This document shows positions 1-7,040 of a stretch of DNA of 7,094 bases, piece after piece. Both the position numbers and the translations under genes were made by a program. Numbering within the stretch: the stretch's first letter is position 1; every line of letters starts with the position of its first letter. The notes under the pieces were generated by a model that ran no database searches, was not told the origin of the DNA, and saw only the letters and a list, made by a program, of their open reading frames with translations. This DNA is from an uncultured Chlamydiae bacterium (lineage in GTDB: Bacteria > Chlamydiota > Chlamydiia > Chlamydiales > Rhabdochlamydiaceae), in assembly GCA_903867585.1 (NCBI GenBank), contig CAIPRZ010000063.1:1-7094 (forward strand). Reading direction: 5' to 3'.

Positions 1-464
1 AGCTTAAAGAAATGGAGCTCAACCAAAAAAGATATTTAATTGGGGGCTTATTTGGTGATCAACCGGTATCTTTCAATCCTTCTCCTTGGCAAGAAATGAA
101 AGACGCCTGCCAGATGACTTTTAAAACACTCTCTTCTTTATTTAAAGGAGCCTTATCCCCTAAACAACTCTCAGGTCCTGTCGCTATTGTTGGGGTAATG
201 CAGCATGGGGCTAAAAAAAGTGTGACGGAGGGGCTTTACTATTTTGCTGTTATTTCTATAAATCTTGCTCTATTTAATCTCCTTCCTTTGCCCGTTCTTG
301 ATGGGGGACATATCTGTTTTGCTCTCTATGAGGGGATATTTAGAAAGCCTGTTAATCAAAAGCTAATGGAAAGAATTACCTTTGTTTTTGTTATTCTTCT
401 TGTTTCCTTGCTTTTATATGCCACCTATAACGACATCTTAAGGTTTATCAAAGGACTTTTCTAG
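1..464 (+). CDS. rseP: RseP/YaeL-type site-2 zinc metalloprotease, C-terminal part (partial at 5' end)
   Basis: This is the last ~153 codons of a membrane-embedded M50 protease, the family that cleaves transmembrane substrates such as anti-sigma factors within the membrane. The frame is open to the window edge (first whole codon at base 3). The ATG at 12 is therefore unlikely to be the start, and the HExxH zinc motif must lie upstream of the window. Numbering from the Met at 12, the visible parts are the conserved SGPVAIVGV segment (54-62), a membrane segment ending in NLLPLPVLDGGH (89-100) with the LDG motif whose Asp97 is the third zinc ligand in this family, and a final hydrophobic helix (about 122-139). 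The gene ends at TAG 462-464 and converges on dnaK. Family assignment is firm from the LDG region. The symbol rseP follows the usual chlamydial annotation; the substrate cannot be inferred. Confidence 0.88.
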   Translation, partial: LKEMELNQKRYLIGGLFGDQPVSFNPSPWQEMKDACQMTFKTLSSLFKGALSPKQLSGPVAIVGVMQHGAKKSVTEGLYYFAVISINLALFNLLPLPVLDGGHICFALYEGIFRKPVNQKLMERITFVFVILLVSLLLYATYNDILRFIKGLF

Positions 465-499
465 GTTCTTTTTTTCTTAAAAAAGTTTCAGGGCAATAA

Positions 500-529
500 A
501 AAAGGACGCTAATTACTTAGCGTCCTTTT
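500..529. terminator. Bidirectional intrinsic terminator between rseP and dnaK
   Basis: A perfect hairpin joins GGACGCTAA (504-512) and TTAGCGTCC (517-525) around a 4-nt TTAC loop. It is extended by AAAA (500-503) pairing with TTTT (526-529), giving a 13-bp stem. Read on the plus strand it closes with a T run. Read on the minus strand it is followed by a T run made by the A tract at 498-503. It sits 35 nt past the rseP stop and 25 nt past the dnaK stop, in the only gap between the two convergent genes, so it most likely ends both transcripts. Confidence 0.88.
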
Positions 530-554
530 AAGCTTTAAGAGCTGTTATTAACAA

Positions 555-2444
555 TTATTTCTTATCGTTAACAATTTCTACATCCGCTTCTTGAACTTCA
601 GGCTCACCACTTGGAGCTGCTTGGCCTTGAGGCGCTGCGTTTTGCATCGCTTCACCGATTTTTGACATCGTTTGCTCAAGATCATTTTTAGCTTTAGTGA
701 TCAAGTTAAGATCGGTCCCTTTGAGGGCTTCTTTAACAGCATCTACTTTAGCTTGGATAGTAGAAGCAAGATCTGCTGGGATCTTATCTTTATATTCATT
801 TAAAGCTTTTTCGGCTCTAAAGCTAGAAGCATCGGCTTCATTACGAGCTTCTACTTGCTCTTTTTTGATCTTGTCTTCTTCAGCATGGTCTTCGGCATCT
901 TTAAGCATTTTCTTAATTTCTGCTTCTGACAAGCCCGATTTAGCTTCGATCTTGATCTTTTGCTCTTTACCTGTTTTTAGATCTTTGGCTGATACATGTA
1001 AAATACCATCAGCATCGATATCAAAACAGACCTCAATTTGAGGCATACCGCGAGGAGCTGGTGGGATATCAGAAAGATCAAAACGACCGATCTCTTTGTT
1101 ATCTGAAGCCATTTTACGCTCACCTTGGAGAACAGCAATAGTAACAGCTGGTTGATTGTCAGCCGCAGTTGAGAATACTTGCTTTTTCTGTGTTGGGATC
1201 GTGGTGTTACGCTCAACAAGAGGAGTAGACACTCCACCCATTGTTTCAATACCAAGTGTTAAAGGGATAACATCAAGGAGTAAAACATCCTTAACATCAC
1301 CTGCAAGAACACCGCCTTGAATAGCTGCACCGACAGCTACCACTTCATCAGGGTTTACCCCTTTATTGGCTTCTTTACCGAAGATATCTTTAACTTTACG
1401 CTCAACAGCTGGCATACGGGTCATACCACCAACTAAGATAATCTCATCGATTTGTGTTTTAGATAAGTTGGAGTCTTTAAGCGCTTTTAGGCAAGGCTCA
1501 ACGGTTCTTTCAATCAAATCATGGCAAAGTGACTCAAGTTTAGCTCTTGTTAGAGTTAGGCTTAAGTGTTTTGGGCCTGTGGCATCCATGGTGATGAACG
1601 GCTGGTTGATTTCGCTTGCTTGTGTGCCTGAAAGCTCAATTTTAGCTTTTTCAGCCGCATCGCGTAAGCGTTGAAGAGCCATTTTATCTTGGCTTAAATC
1701 AATACCTGTATCTTTTTTGAATTCTTCAAGAAGATATTGTAAAATAGCATGGTCAAAGTCATCTCCACCAAGGTGAGTATCGCCGTTTGTAGAAAGTACT
1801 TCAAAAACGCCATCACCAATTTCTAGGATAGAGATATCAAAAGTACCACCTCCTAAGTCGAAAACAGCAATTTTTTTATCGCCACCTTTATCAAAACCGT
1901 AAGCAAGAGCTGCCGCTGTTGGCTCTGGGATAATACGCTTTACATCAAGACCTGCAATTCTACCAGCATCTTTTGTCGATTGGCGTTGAGAGTCGTTAAA
2001 GTAAGCAGGAACTGTGATAACCGCTTCTGTGATTTTTTCACCAAGGTAGGCTTCTGCAGTTTCTTTCATTTTGATAAGAACTTGAGCCCCGATTTCCTCT
2101 GGGGATAAAAGTTTCCCATCAACGCTAATAACCGCATCACCATTTTGGTTAGCTGCGACTTTGTAAGGAACGCTTTTAGCTTCGTCTTTAACTTCGTCGT
2201 ATTTACGACCGATAAAACGTTTAGCTGAAAAGATGGTTTTATCAGGGTTTGTTACAGATTGTCTTTTTGCAGCTACACCCACAAGGCGCTCTGATCCTTT
2301 ATAAGCCACGATCGAAGGCGTTGTTCTGCCACCTTCTGCGTTAGCAATAACAATCGGGGTTGATCCGTCCATAATCGATACACATGAGTTAGTTGTACCG
2401 AGGTCAATACCGATGATTCTTTTTTTCTTTTTATTATCTGACAT
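555..2444 (-). CDS. dnaK: Molecular chaperone DnaK (Hsp70)
   Basis: This is the cytoplasmic ATP-dependent Hsp70 chaperone, 629 residues. The N-terminal ATPase domain starts with the phosphate-1 loop GIDLGTTNSC (12-21). Lys75 (in SAKRFIGR) corresponds to E. coli Lys70. The signature DLGGGTFD is at 196-203, with Thr201 matching E. coli Thr199, and the third signature LVGGMTRMP is around 337-345. The conserved interdomain linker DVLLLD is at 386-391, followed by the substrate-binding beta domain and a helical lid. The C-terminus is a short Gln/Ala/Pro stretch ending in EADVEIVNDKK, like the DVEIV ending of chlamydial DnaK. The ATG is chosen because AGGAGA lies 7 nt upstream. The gene starts 18 nt after grpE and is the last gene of the operon; no dnaJ follows. 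It is intact and slightly shorter than Chlamydia DnaK (about 660), mostly because the tail is shorter. Confidence 0.98.
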   Translation of the reverse strand: MSDNKKKKRIIGIDLGTTNSCVSIMDGSTPIVIANAEGGRTTPSIVAYKGSERLVGVAAKRQSVTNPDKTIFSAKRFIGRKYDEVKDEAKSVPYKVAANQNGDAVISVDGKLLSPEEIGAQVLIKMKETAEAYLGEKITEAVITVPAYFNDSQRQSTKDAGRIAGLDVKRIIPEPTAAALAYGFDKGGDKKIAVFDLGGGTFDISILEIGDGVFEVLSTNGDTHLGGDDFDHAILQYLLEEFKKDTGIDLSQDKMALQRLRDAAEKAKIELSGTQASEINQPFITMDATGPKHLSLTLTRAKLESLCHDLIERTVEPCLKALKDSNLSKTQIDEIILVGGMTRMPAVERKVKDIFGKEANKGVNPDEVVAVGAAIQGGVLAGDVKDVLLLDVIPLTLGIETMGGVSTPLVERNTTIPTQKKQVFSTAADNQPAVTIAVLQGERKMASDNKEIGRFDLSDIPPAPRGMPQIEVCFDIDADGILHVSAKDLKTGKEQKIKIEAKSGLSEAEIKKMLKDAEDHAEEDKIKKEQVEARNEADASSFRAEKALNEYKDKIPADLASTIQAKVDAVKEALKGTDLNLITKAKNDLEQTMSKIGEAMQNAAPQGQAAPSGEPEVQEADVEIVNDKK

Positions 2445-2451
2445 AGGTTTA

Positions 2452-2457
2452 TCTCCT
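2452..2457 (-). promoter_or_regulatory. Ribosome binding site of dnaK
   Basis: AGGAGA on the minus strand lies 7 nt before the dnaK ATG, inside the 18-nt gap after the grpE stop. It is the strongest Shine-Dalgarno sequence in the window, which suits the most highly expressed product of the operon. Confidence 0.75.
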
Positions 2458-2462
2458 AGTTT

Positions 2463-2960
2463 TTAGTTTGATTTTTTTGAAACTTTAACGCGTGCATGAC
2501 GGATAACCCTATCTTCACGCTTGTAGCCTTTAACACACTCTTCTAAGATCACCCCTTCTTCACCTTCAGATTCAATCATTTCTAGGGCTTGGTGATGATG
2601 GGCATCAAAAATTTTGCCAAGGGAGTCAAAACAGACTACCCCATGTTGAGCAAGCGCTTCTTTAAATTGGGTAGAGATCATTTCAAATCCTAAGGCCCAA
2701 TTTTTAAGCTCTGCTGAAGCCTGATCGTTTGTGGCATACTTAAGAGCGTTGTCTAAATTATCTAATGGGATGAGGAAATCAGAAACAATGCTGTCTAAGC
2801 TGTATTTGACACTTTCTGTTTTTTCCCGGCTCATACGCTTACGCATATTTTCCATGTCGGCAAGGAGACGGAGGTATTTATCTTTGAAATCTTCTTGCTC
2901 AGGAATCTCTTGAACAAGAACCTCTTCTTGAACTTCTGGTATCTCGTTATTTTCTGTCAT
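2463..2960 (-). CDS. grpE: Nucleotide exchange factor GrpE
   Basis: GrpE is a dimeric cytoplasmic cofactor that opens the DnaK nucleotide site and releases ADP. The protein is 165 residues from the ATG at 2960. An acidic N-terminus (1-24) leads into a long helix with the family pattern FKDKYLRLLADMENMRKRM (25-43). After it come a four-helix region and the C-terminal beta domain, with FDAHHHQALEMIES (118-131) and EECVKGYKREDRVIRHARVKV (140-160), equivalent to the conserved HQA and GY...R.IR.A.V segments. The frame is open upstream to a TTG at 2984, which would add eight residues. The ATG is preferred because AAGGA stands 5 nt before it and homology begins after it. The start lies inside the end of hrcA (14-nt overlap), which suggests translational coupling. 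It is slightly short for the family. Confidence 0.96.
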   Translation of the reverse strand: MTENNEIPEVQEEVLVQEIPEQEDFKDKYLRLLADMENMRKRMSREKTESVKYSLDSIVSDFLIPLDNLDNALKYATNDQASAELKNWALGFEMISTQFKEALAQHGVVCFDSLGKIFDAHHHQALEMIESEGEEGVILEECVKGYKREDRVIRHARVKVSKKSN

Positions 2961-4101
2961 GGGCTTCCTTAGGGTTAATATCAATAAAAGGTAAATTCAT
3001 GGTCTCATACGGTTTTTCTTCGATCATCGCCGGGTTGATGCTTGGTTTGCGATAAGAGATTTTATGAGTATAAACGCTTTTTGTTAGAGTCTCTGAAATA
3101 CACTCTTGAAAAAGGTTTAAAAGGGCAATTAATCGTTTATAATCGGAGCGTAGTGGAATCAAAATACCAAAAGCTCCTGCAATGGTCTGATTAATAAAAT
3201 AGGGCACTGCAAGAACAGAGGCAATCGGCTCTTTAGTTTTAATAAAGCAGTTAAGATCATCTCCTAAATAGCGGATCAGCTGGCCTGTTCTTTGCGCATC
3301 GGATAAAATGGTGTATAAAGAGTTTTCATTTTCAAAAAGGGCCATTGTGCTCGATAACTGGGTAATTTCAGCAAAATCTTTATGATTTAAAAGCTTGGAA
3401 AAACCGGTTTTATAAAGGTCGCTATGGGTAAAATGGACGTGGCTTACAAGGTGTCTCATAAGCACTTCATTATAGAGTCTTTTAGCGATTTGATCCTCTT
3501 CTTCAGAAAGCTCAGGGCGATCAAGGCCGGTCATTTTATATCTAAAAAAGTTCTCAATTCTCTTAAGAGAAAAATGGGAGAGTTTAGATTCAATTCTCAT
3601 TATCTCTGTATGAACAAGACCAAAGTCGGTAATAAGCACTGATAAAATACGATCTGAGTCTAAAGGGACAAGCTTGATATCATGCACATAATCTTGATCA
3701 AAACGGAGCGAGGATAAAAAAGTCGCACAAATCCCAAGCTCAGAGAGTAAATCAGCAGCTTCTTGAAGGTAGGAAATAACTTCTTTTGTCTCTTTAACCA
3801 GTTTAGAGCGAATCCATTTTTTCTCTTTAGGATCTAAGGCATGAGGCTCATCTGCTTCGTCAATAAATAATTTGAAAGCCTGAGGGGTCGGGATACGTCC
3901 GGCAGAGGTATGACCTTGTTCTAAAAGGCCCTCTTGCTCAAGCTTTACAAAGTAATTGCGAATGGTGGCAGAACTTAAGGTGTCAAAACCTGACTCTTGG
4001 AGAGTCTGTGAGCCAATAGGTTTCCCTGATTGGATAAATAGGTCAATGAGTCCAAAAAGAACTTGTTTTTCGCGCTGAGCTTTTAACGGTTTAGTTTTCA
4101 T
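2947..4101 (-). CDS. hrcA: Heat-inducible transcription repressor HrcA
   Basis: HrcA is the repressor of class I heat-shock operons; it binds CIRCE, and its folding or activity depends on GroEL. The protein has 384 residues. An N-terminal winged-helix DNA-binding domain (about 8-72) carries the recognition pattern TLSSATIRNYFVKLEQEGLL (41-60) and the wing SAGRIPT (66-72). A central dimerisation/GAF-like region follows, and the family block GAFGILIPLRSDYKRLIALL lies near residues 307-326. About 43 residues (342-384) extend past the usual end, making it longer than the roughly 340-residue Bacillus protein. Chlamydial HrcA is known for such a tail, reported in C. trachomatis to modulate repression. 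The ATG at 4101 agrees with the family N-terminus but has no Shine-Dalgarno match upstream. It is the first gene of the operon and follows a CIRCE-like operator. Confidence 0.96.
   Translation of the reverse strand: MKTKPLKAQREKQVLFGLIDLFIQSGKPIGSQTLQESGFDTLSSATIRNYFVKLEQEGLLEQGHTSAGRIPTPQAFKLFIDEADEPHALDPKEKKWIRSKLVKETKEVISYLQEAADLLSELGICATFLSSLRFDQDYVHDIKLVPLDSDRILSVLITDFGLVHTEIMRIESKLSHFSLKRIENFFRYKMTGLDRPELSEEEDQIAKRLYNEVLMRHLVSHVHFTHSDLYKTGFSKLLNHKDFAEITQLSSTMALFENENSLYTILSDAQRTGQLIRYLGDDLNCFIKTKEPIASVLAVPYFINQTIAGAFGILIPLRSDYKRLIALLNLFQECISETLTKSVYTHKISYRKPSINPAMIEEKPYETMNLPFIDINPKEAHDRK
2966..2970 (-). promoter_or_regulatory. Ribosome binding site that fixes the grpE start
   Basis: AAGGA on the minus strand lies 5 nt before the ATG at 2958-2960 and within the coding sequence of hrcA. 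It decides between that ATG and the longer TTG frame at 2984, which has no such site. Confidence 0.65.
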
Positions 4102-4121
4102 GATCTAGGCAAAAAAATAAT

Positions 4122-4144
4122 CTCTTTTAAGTGTACCAAAAGAG
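4122..4144 (-). other. Hairpin in the hrcA 5' leader
   Basis: Perfect 7-bp arms (on the plus strand CTCTTTT at 4122-4128 and AAAAGAG at 4138-4144) enclose a 9-nt loop. In the hrcA mRNA the hairpin lies between CIRCE and the start codon, ending 20 nt before the ATG, and is followed by a stretch with seven U. The stem is mostly A-U and weak. It may influence translation or cause minor attenuation, or it may be chance in AT-rich DNA. On the plus strand the same arms are followed by C and nine T, a terminator-like shape, but no plus-strand gene leads into it. Confidence 0.35.
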
Positions 4145-4165
4145 CTTTTTTTTACAAAGAGCAAT

Positions 4166-4192
4166 TTAGCAGTGTTTGGCACCTTCTGCTAA
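4166..4192. promoter_or_regulatory. CIRCE-like HrcA operator
   Basis: The site is TTAGCAGTG (4166-4174), nine bases, then TTCTGCTAA (4184-4192). The CIRCE consensus is TTAGCACTC-N9-GAGTGCTAA, so the arms match at 7 of 9 and 6 of 9 positions with exactly the canonical spacing. A strict inverted repeat TTAGCAG/CTGCTAA remains. It lies 64 nt before hrcA and just downstream of a -10-like TATATA, where a bound HrcA dimer would block transcription start. The position directly upstream of hrcA makes the assignment strong despite the imperfect arms. Confidence 0.85.
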
Positions 4193-4198
4193 GTCTTC

Positions 4199-4204
4199 TA
4201 TATA
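4199..4204 (-). promoter_or_regulatory. Possible -10 element of the hrcA-grpE-dnaK promoter
   Basis: TATATA on the minus strand ends 6 nt before the CIRCE-like operator, so transcription would begin at or in the operator. No good -35 hexamer lies 16-18 nt upstream: TTGAAA (4215-4220) is only 10 nt away and the properly spaced hexamer is TATATT. The upstream region is extremely AT-rich, a context reported to help chlamydial sigma-66 promoters with poor -35 boxes. The assignment rests mainly on position. Confidence 0.35.
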
Positions 4205-4280
4205 AAGGGTTAATTTTCAAAAATATAAATAGAGAAAAACTTAATATTAAAAAAATTAATATATATAAAAGCCCAGGAGA

Positions 4281-7031
4281 TTAATGAATTTCTTTATCTT
4301 CAATAAGAAGAGGTAAAAGCTCAGAAATACCTGGATTCCATTTTAGCCCTTTTAAATAGACCACATTGGAGGCCAGGTGGCAAGCAATGATCGCTTTTTT
4401 ATGGATATCAGATAAGCTCGATAAGATGTGGGATGGGGAGGTTTCTTTACGGATAACTTTAGGGACGTAGCTGACAATTAATTTATTTAATGAATCGTCA
4501 GGGGATGAGGAGAGGGTTTTAGATTCTAATGAATCTAAAAGCTCATATTTATAGGTATTAATTTTTTTTGAGATCTCATCGGATAGATCGGTCATATAGC
4601 CTAATTTTTCAGCAAATGATTCTAAAAGGACCCGAGCTTCAGACTGAGATTTTTGTTTTATAAGAGCTAAAATATCGTGAACAAGATCCTCTTTAATCAG
4701 CATAAATTGCTCATCGGTTAAACAAAGGCCGGCGATGACCTCGTAGGAGGAGCAGATTACGCCCCCTTTATTCGCTGAGCTATCTTTAAAAATTAGGACC
4801 CCTTTTTCTTCTAAAAAGCGGCGCGCTTTGGGGGTTAGGTATAAATTAGCCCCTTCGATAATCGCTTTAGAGGTCGGTTTTAAATCCTTATCCAAAAACT
4901 CTTGTACATTATATTCATTAAGCGTTCGTGGTCTTCCCCCAGCTGGGATGAAGATATCAGCTTTGACTTGATGAAGATTTTGTCTAAATAAAAGACTCAT
5001 CTCCGTTCCTGCTAAGTAGTGCTCCCTAATTTTACCCTGCTCATTTTTTACAAGGAGGGTAAGCTCAGCAAGATCATCAGTTTTTTTTCTTGTCTGTAGA
5101 TCAAGAAGATAGCCGCCTGGGTGGAGTGCTTTATGGGGATAGAATCGAATGGGTTTAGATTCTAAAAACAGTTTTTCTATCAAGTTTAAATCAAGCCCTT
5201 CAGGATCATAGATCGTTCCTGAAACATCAGTTACAGCCACAAGCTTGGCCGTATTAGGATAGTATTTTTTAAGATTTATCATCTGGTTCCCGGCCACATC
5301 TCCGTCAGGACCGCCCGATATTTTGATCGTAAATGGATGTTTAGTTGGGTCGATTTTTAAAAACTTTAAAGCCTCATCCATATAGGCATTGACCCCATAA
5401 GAGGTGACCCCATAGGTTTTGTGGTTGATCCCAGCGCGTGGTTTCGATGAAATAAAAGCTGTTTTTGTGGAGTAATTTTTCTTAAGGCTGGTTTCTGCAA
5501 TCCAGGTAATCATGGGATCTGTCATATTTTCATCGGGACCTAAAAATAGGTGTTCGGGTTTTTTAAGAAAATCAACGATCTCTTTATTTTTTAAATGGCC
5601 TCTTTCATCTGCATTTACTAAATCAAGAAGAGCTAGTATGTACCGTTTTTGGGAAAGGATCTGGCAAAAACTGCGATAGCTTGTAAAAAAGTTTTCTTTA
5701 TTTTGAAGATTTTTTGCAGATTCCTCATCAAAGAGTTTATGGAGATCGACAAAGATAATCCCTTTAGCACCCCCTTCTGGAATATCTTTATTTTTCCTTT
5801 GCTGTGTAAAACTAAGGCCATAGCATTCTGAAAAAACGCTTAATACATCGCTTTGGGCTTGTTCTTTAGTGCGTGATAACACCGTTCTTAGTCCACCGCG
5901 GCTTAAATCTTTAAACCGGATGTGGAAACCAAAAAATCCTTCTCCTTTGATAAAGAAAATCCCGTAGGGGATCTCTGGGAATTTTTCATGTAGATCGCTA
6001 AAAAGACGCAAAAAGGAGGGGTCTAGTCTAAAGCTTAAGGCCTTTTTATCAGCGACATAATAATTGGTTTTTAGAACCCCTTTTAATAGCGTCAAATAAA
6101 GGCTTAGAATCATTTTACGTTTTTCATCATCTAAGGCGTTGCCGGTATCAAGACTTTTAACTTTTGTTTCAAGTTGTGAAAGATCGAGATGTTTAGAATG
6201 GGATTTGGGATTAACATGATCAAGAAATTTCAAAGTTGCTTCATGAATGAGCTCATGATATTTCAAAAAGGTCTCTTCGAAATTTTTTAAAGAAAAGCGA
6301 TCGGGTTGAATCTGACATAAAATTTGGTGATTTAAAACCCCAAGCGCATCAATTACAAGGGAAACGCCAGCTTCAAAAACAAGAGCTACCTGTTCAAATT
6401 GAAAGCTTGATTGAAGATAAGATCTTAAAATACCAAGATGGTTTTCATTCATCATCTCATCCACTTTAAAGCTCAGCTGTATGTAATAGCCATCGTGATA
6501 CTGAGTAAGATGGCACTTGAGATGGTCTAAAGAATTTTTAATCCCTTTTAAAAATTTAAAAAGTCTTTTGTGGATACTATGCGGTGTAAGGGTGGAAAAG
6601 CTAAGGCTTATCTCTTTGAAACTTGCATTGACCGCCACATGATCTAAAGCCTCTAGAGATTCCTTATGAGGGATGGTGGAACTTAGTTTTAAAAAAATGA
6701 TGGTAAGGGTTGATGTATTTTGATAGGGGGTTTTAGAGATAAACTTTTCAAATGATTCGATAAAAAAATGGGAATAAATTTTACAGATGGTTTGAAGATC
6801 AAAATCTTTTAGTGTTGTAATGATGCAGGCTTCATTTTTGCTCATCAAATGATCAAGACCGTCGTGAGCGGGAAGTAATATCAATTGATTAGCAATGACT
6901 GTTTGCCAAGGCTCTGATACTGATTGGACAAAAGCTGTTGGCATATTTTCTTTAAGCCAGCTTCTATTTTTATCAATAAGGGTATGATCATTAAATGACG
7001 TGAGATCAGAAAAGTCGTGGTCATCAGACAT
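4281..7031 (-). CDS. NAD-specific glutamate dehydrogenase, large type
   Basis: The enzyme oxidises L-glutamate to 2-oxoglutarate and ammonium with reduction of NAD+, feeding amino-acid carbon into the TCA cycle in the cytoplasm. Numbering from the ATG at 7031 (916 residues): about 340 N-terminal residues have no motif I recognise. GFHIRFKDLSRGG (368-380) and PEGGAKG (418-424) follow, where Lys423 aligns by motif with the catalytic lysine of glutamate dehydrogenases. GPDENM (498-503) has Asp500 as the likely catalytic acid. The nucleotide-binding turn GGPDGDVAGN is at 573-582. The Gdh2-type blocks are PAGGRPRTLNEYN (from 696), EGANLYLTP (726-734) and KDSSANKGG (749-757). It is closer in size to the 115-kDa fungal class than to the ~1600-residue bacterial class. 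An in-frame ATG lies 6 nt upstream at 7037, but AGGA is spaced 5 nt from the 7031 ATG and overlaps the first. The gene looks intact and monocistronic. Confidence 0.93.
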   Translation of the reverse strand: MSDDHDFSDLTSFNDHTLIDKNRSWLKENMPTAFVQSVSEPWQTVIANQLILLPAHDGLDHLMSKNEACIITTLKDFDLQTICKIYSHFFIESFEKFISKTPYQNTSTLTIIFLKLSSTIPHKESLEALDHVAVNASFKEISLSFSTLTPHSIHKRLFKFLKGIKNSLDHLKCHLTQYHDGYYIQLSFKVDEMMNENHLGILRSYLQSSFQFEQVALVFEAGVSLVIDALGVLNHQILCQIQPDRFSLKNFEETFLKYHELIHEATLKFLDHVNPKSHSKHLDLSQLETKVKSLDTGNALDDEKRKMILSLYLTLLKGVLKTNYYVADKKALSFRLDPSFLRLFSDLHEKFPEIPYGIFFIKGEGFFGFHIRFKDLSRGGLRTVLSRTKEQAQSDVLSVFSECYGLSFTQQRKNKDIPEGGAKGIIFVDLHKLFDEESAKNLQNKENFFTSYRSFCQILSQKRYILALLDLVNADERGHLKNKEIVDFLKKPEHLFLGPDENMTDPMITWIAETSLKKNYSTKTAFISSKPRAGINHKTYGVTSYGVNAYMDEALKFLKIDPTKHPFTIKISGGPDGDVAGNQMINLKKYYPNTAKLVAVTDVSGTIYDPEGLDLNLIEKLFLESKPIRFYPHKALHPGGYLLDLQTRKKTDDLAELTLLVKNEQGKIREHYLAGTEMSLLFRQNLHQVKADIFIPAGGRPRTLNEYNVQEFLDKDLKPTSKAIIEGANLYLTPKARRFLEEKGVLIFKDSSANKGGVICSSYEVIAGLCLTDEQFMLIKEDLVHDILALIKQKSQSEARVLLESFAEKLGYMTDLSDEISKKINTYKYELLDSLESKTLSSSPDDSLNKLIVSYVPKVIRKETSPSHILSSLSDIHKKAIIACHLASNVVYLKGLKWNPGISELLPLLIEDKEIH

Positions 7032-7036
7032 GTTCA

Positions 7037-7040
7037 TCCT
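7037..7040 (-). promoter_or_regulatory. Ribosome binding site that favours the second ATG of the glutamate dehydrogenase
   Basis: AGGA on the minus strand overlaps the first ATG (7035-7037) but is 5 nt from the second (7029-7031). The second ATG is therefore the likelier start; the difference is two residues. Confidence 0.5.

Noticed and set aside
12..14. ATG at 12 as a true start of the first gene
   Set aside because: The frame is open upstream to the window edge, and an M50 protease needs the HExxH domain that would precede this point.
977..1255. Second minus-strand frame inside dnaK
   Set aside because: It is a shifted frame of a conserved gene; its translation is Leu/Ser-rich without known motifs.
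697..1674. Open frames on the plus strand opposite dnaK (697-1041 and 1366-1674)
   Set aside because: They lie wholly antisense to a well-conserved dnaK, their translations are low-complexity Ser/Leu-rich and resemble no family, and they have no convincing start signals.
2961..2984. Longer grpE starting at the TTG at 2984
   Set aside because: It has no ribosome site, it adds eight residues before the natural GrpE start, and the ATG at 2960 has AAGGA at 5 nt.
2731..3642. Plus-strand frames opposite grpE (2731-2913) and hrcA (3424-3642)
   Set aside because: Both are antisense shadows of conserved genes with no ribosome site or recognisable product.
4122..4154. Intrinsic terminator on the plus strand (hairpin followed by C and nine T)
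   Set aside because: The shape is right, but no plus-strand gene is upstream; both neighbours run on the minus strand, so it was recorded only as a leader hairpin.
5633..5831. Short overlapping frames on both strands inside the glutamate dehydrogenase gene
   Set aside because: The region encodes the conserved catalytic lysine motif in the main frame; the alternatives are chance open frames.
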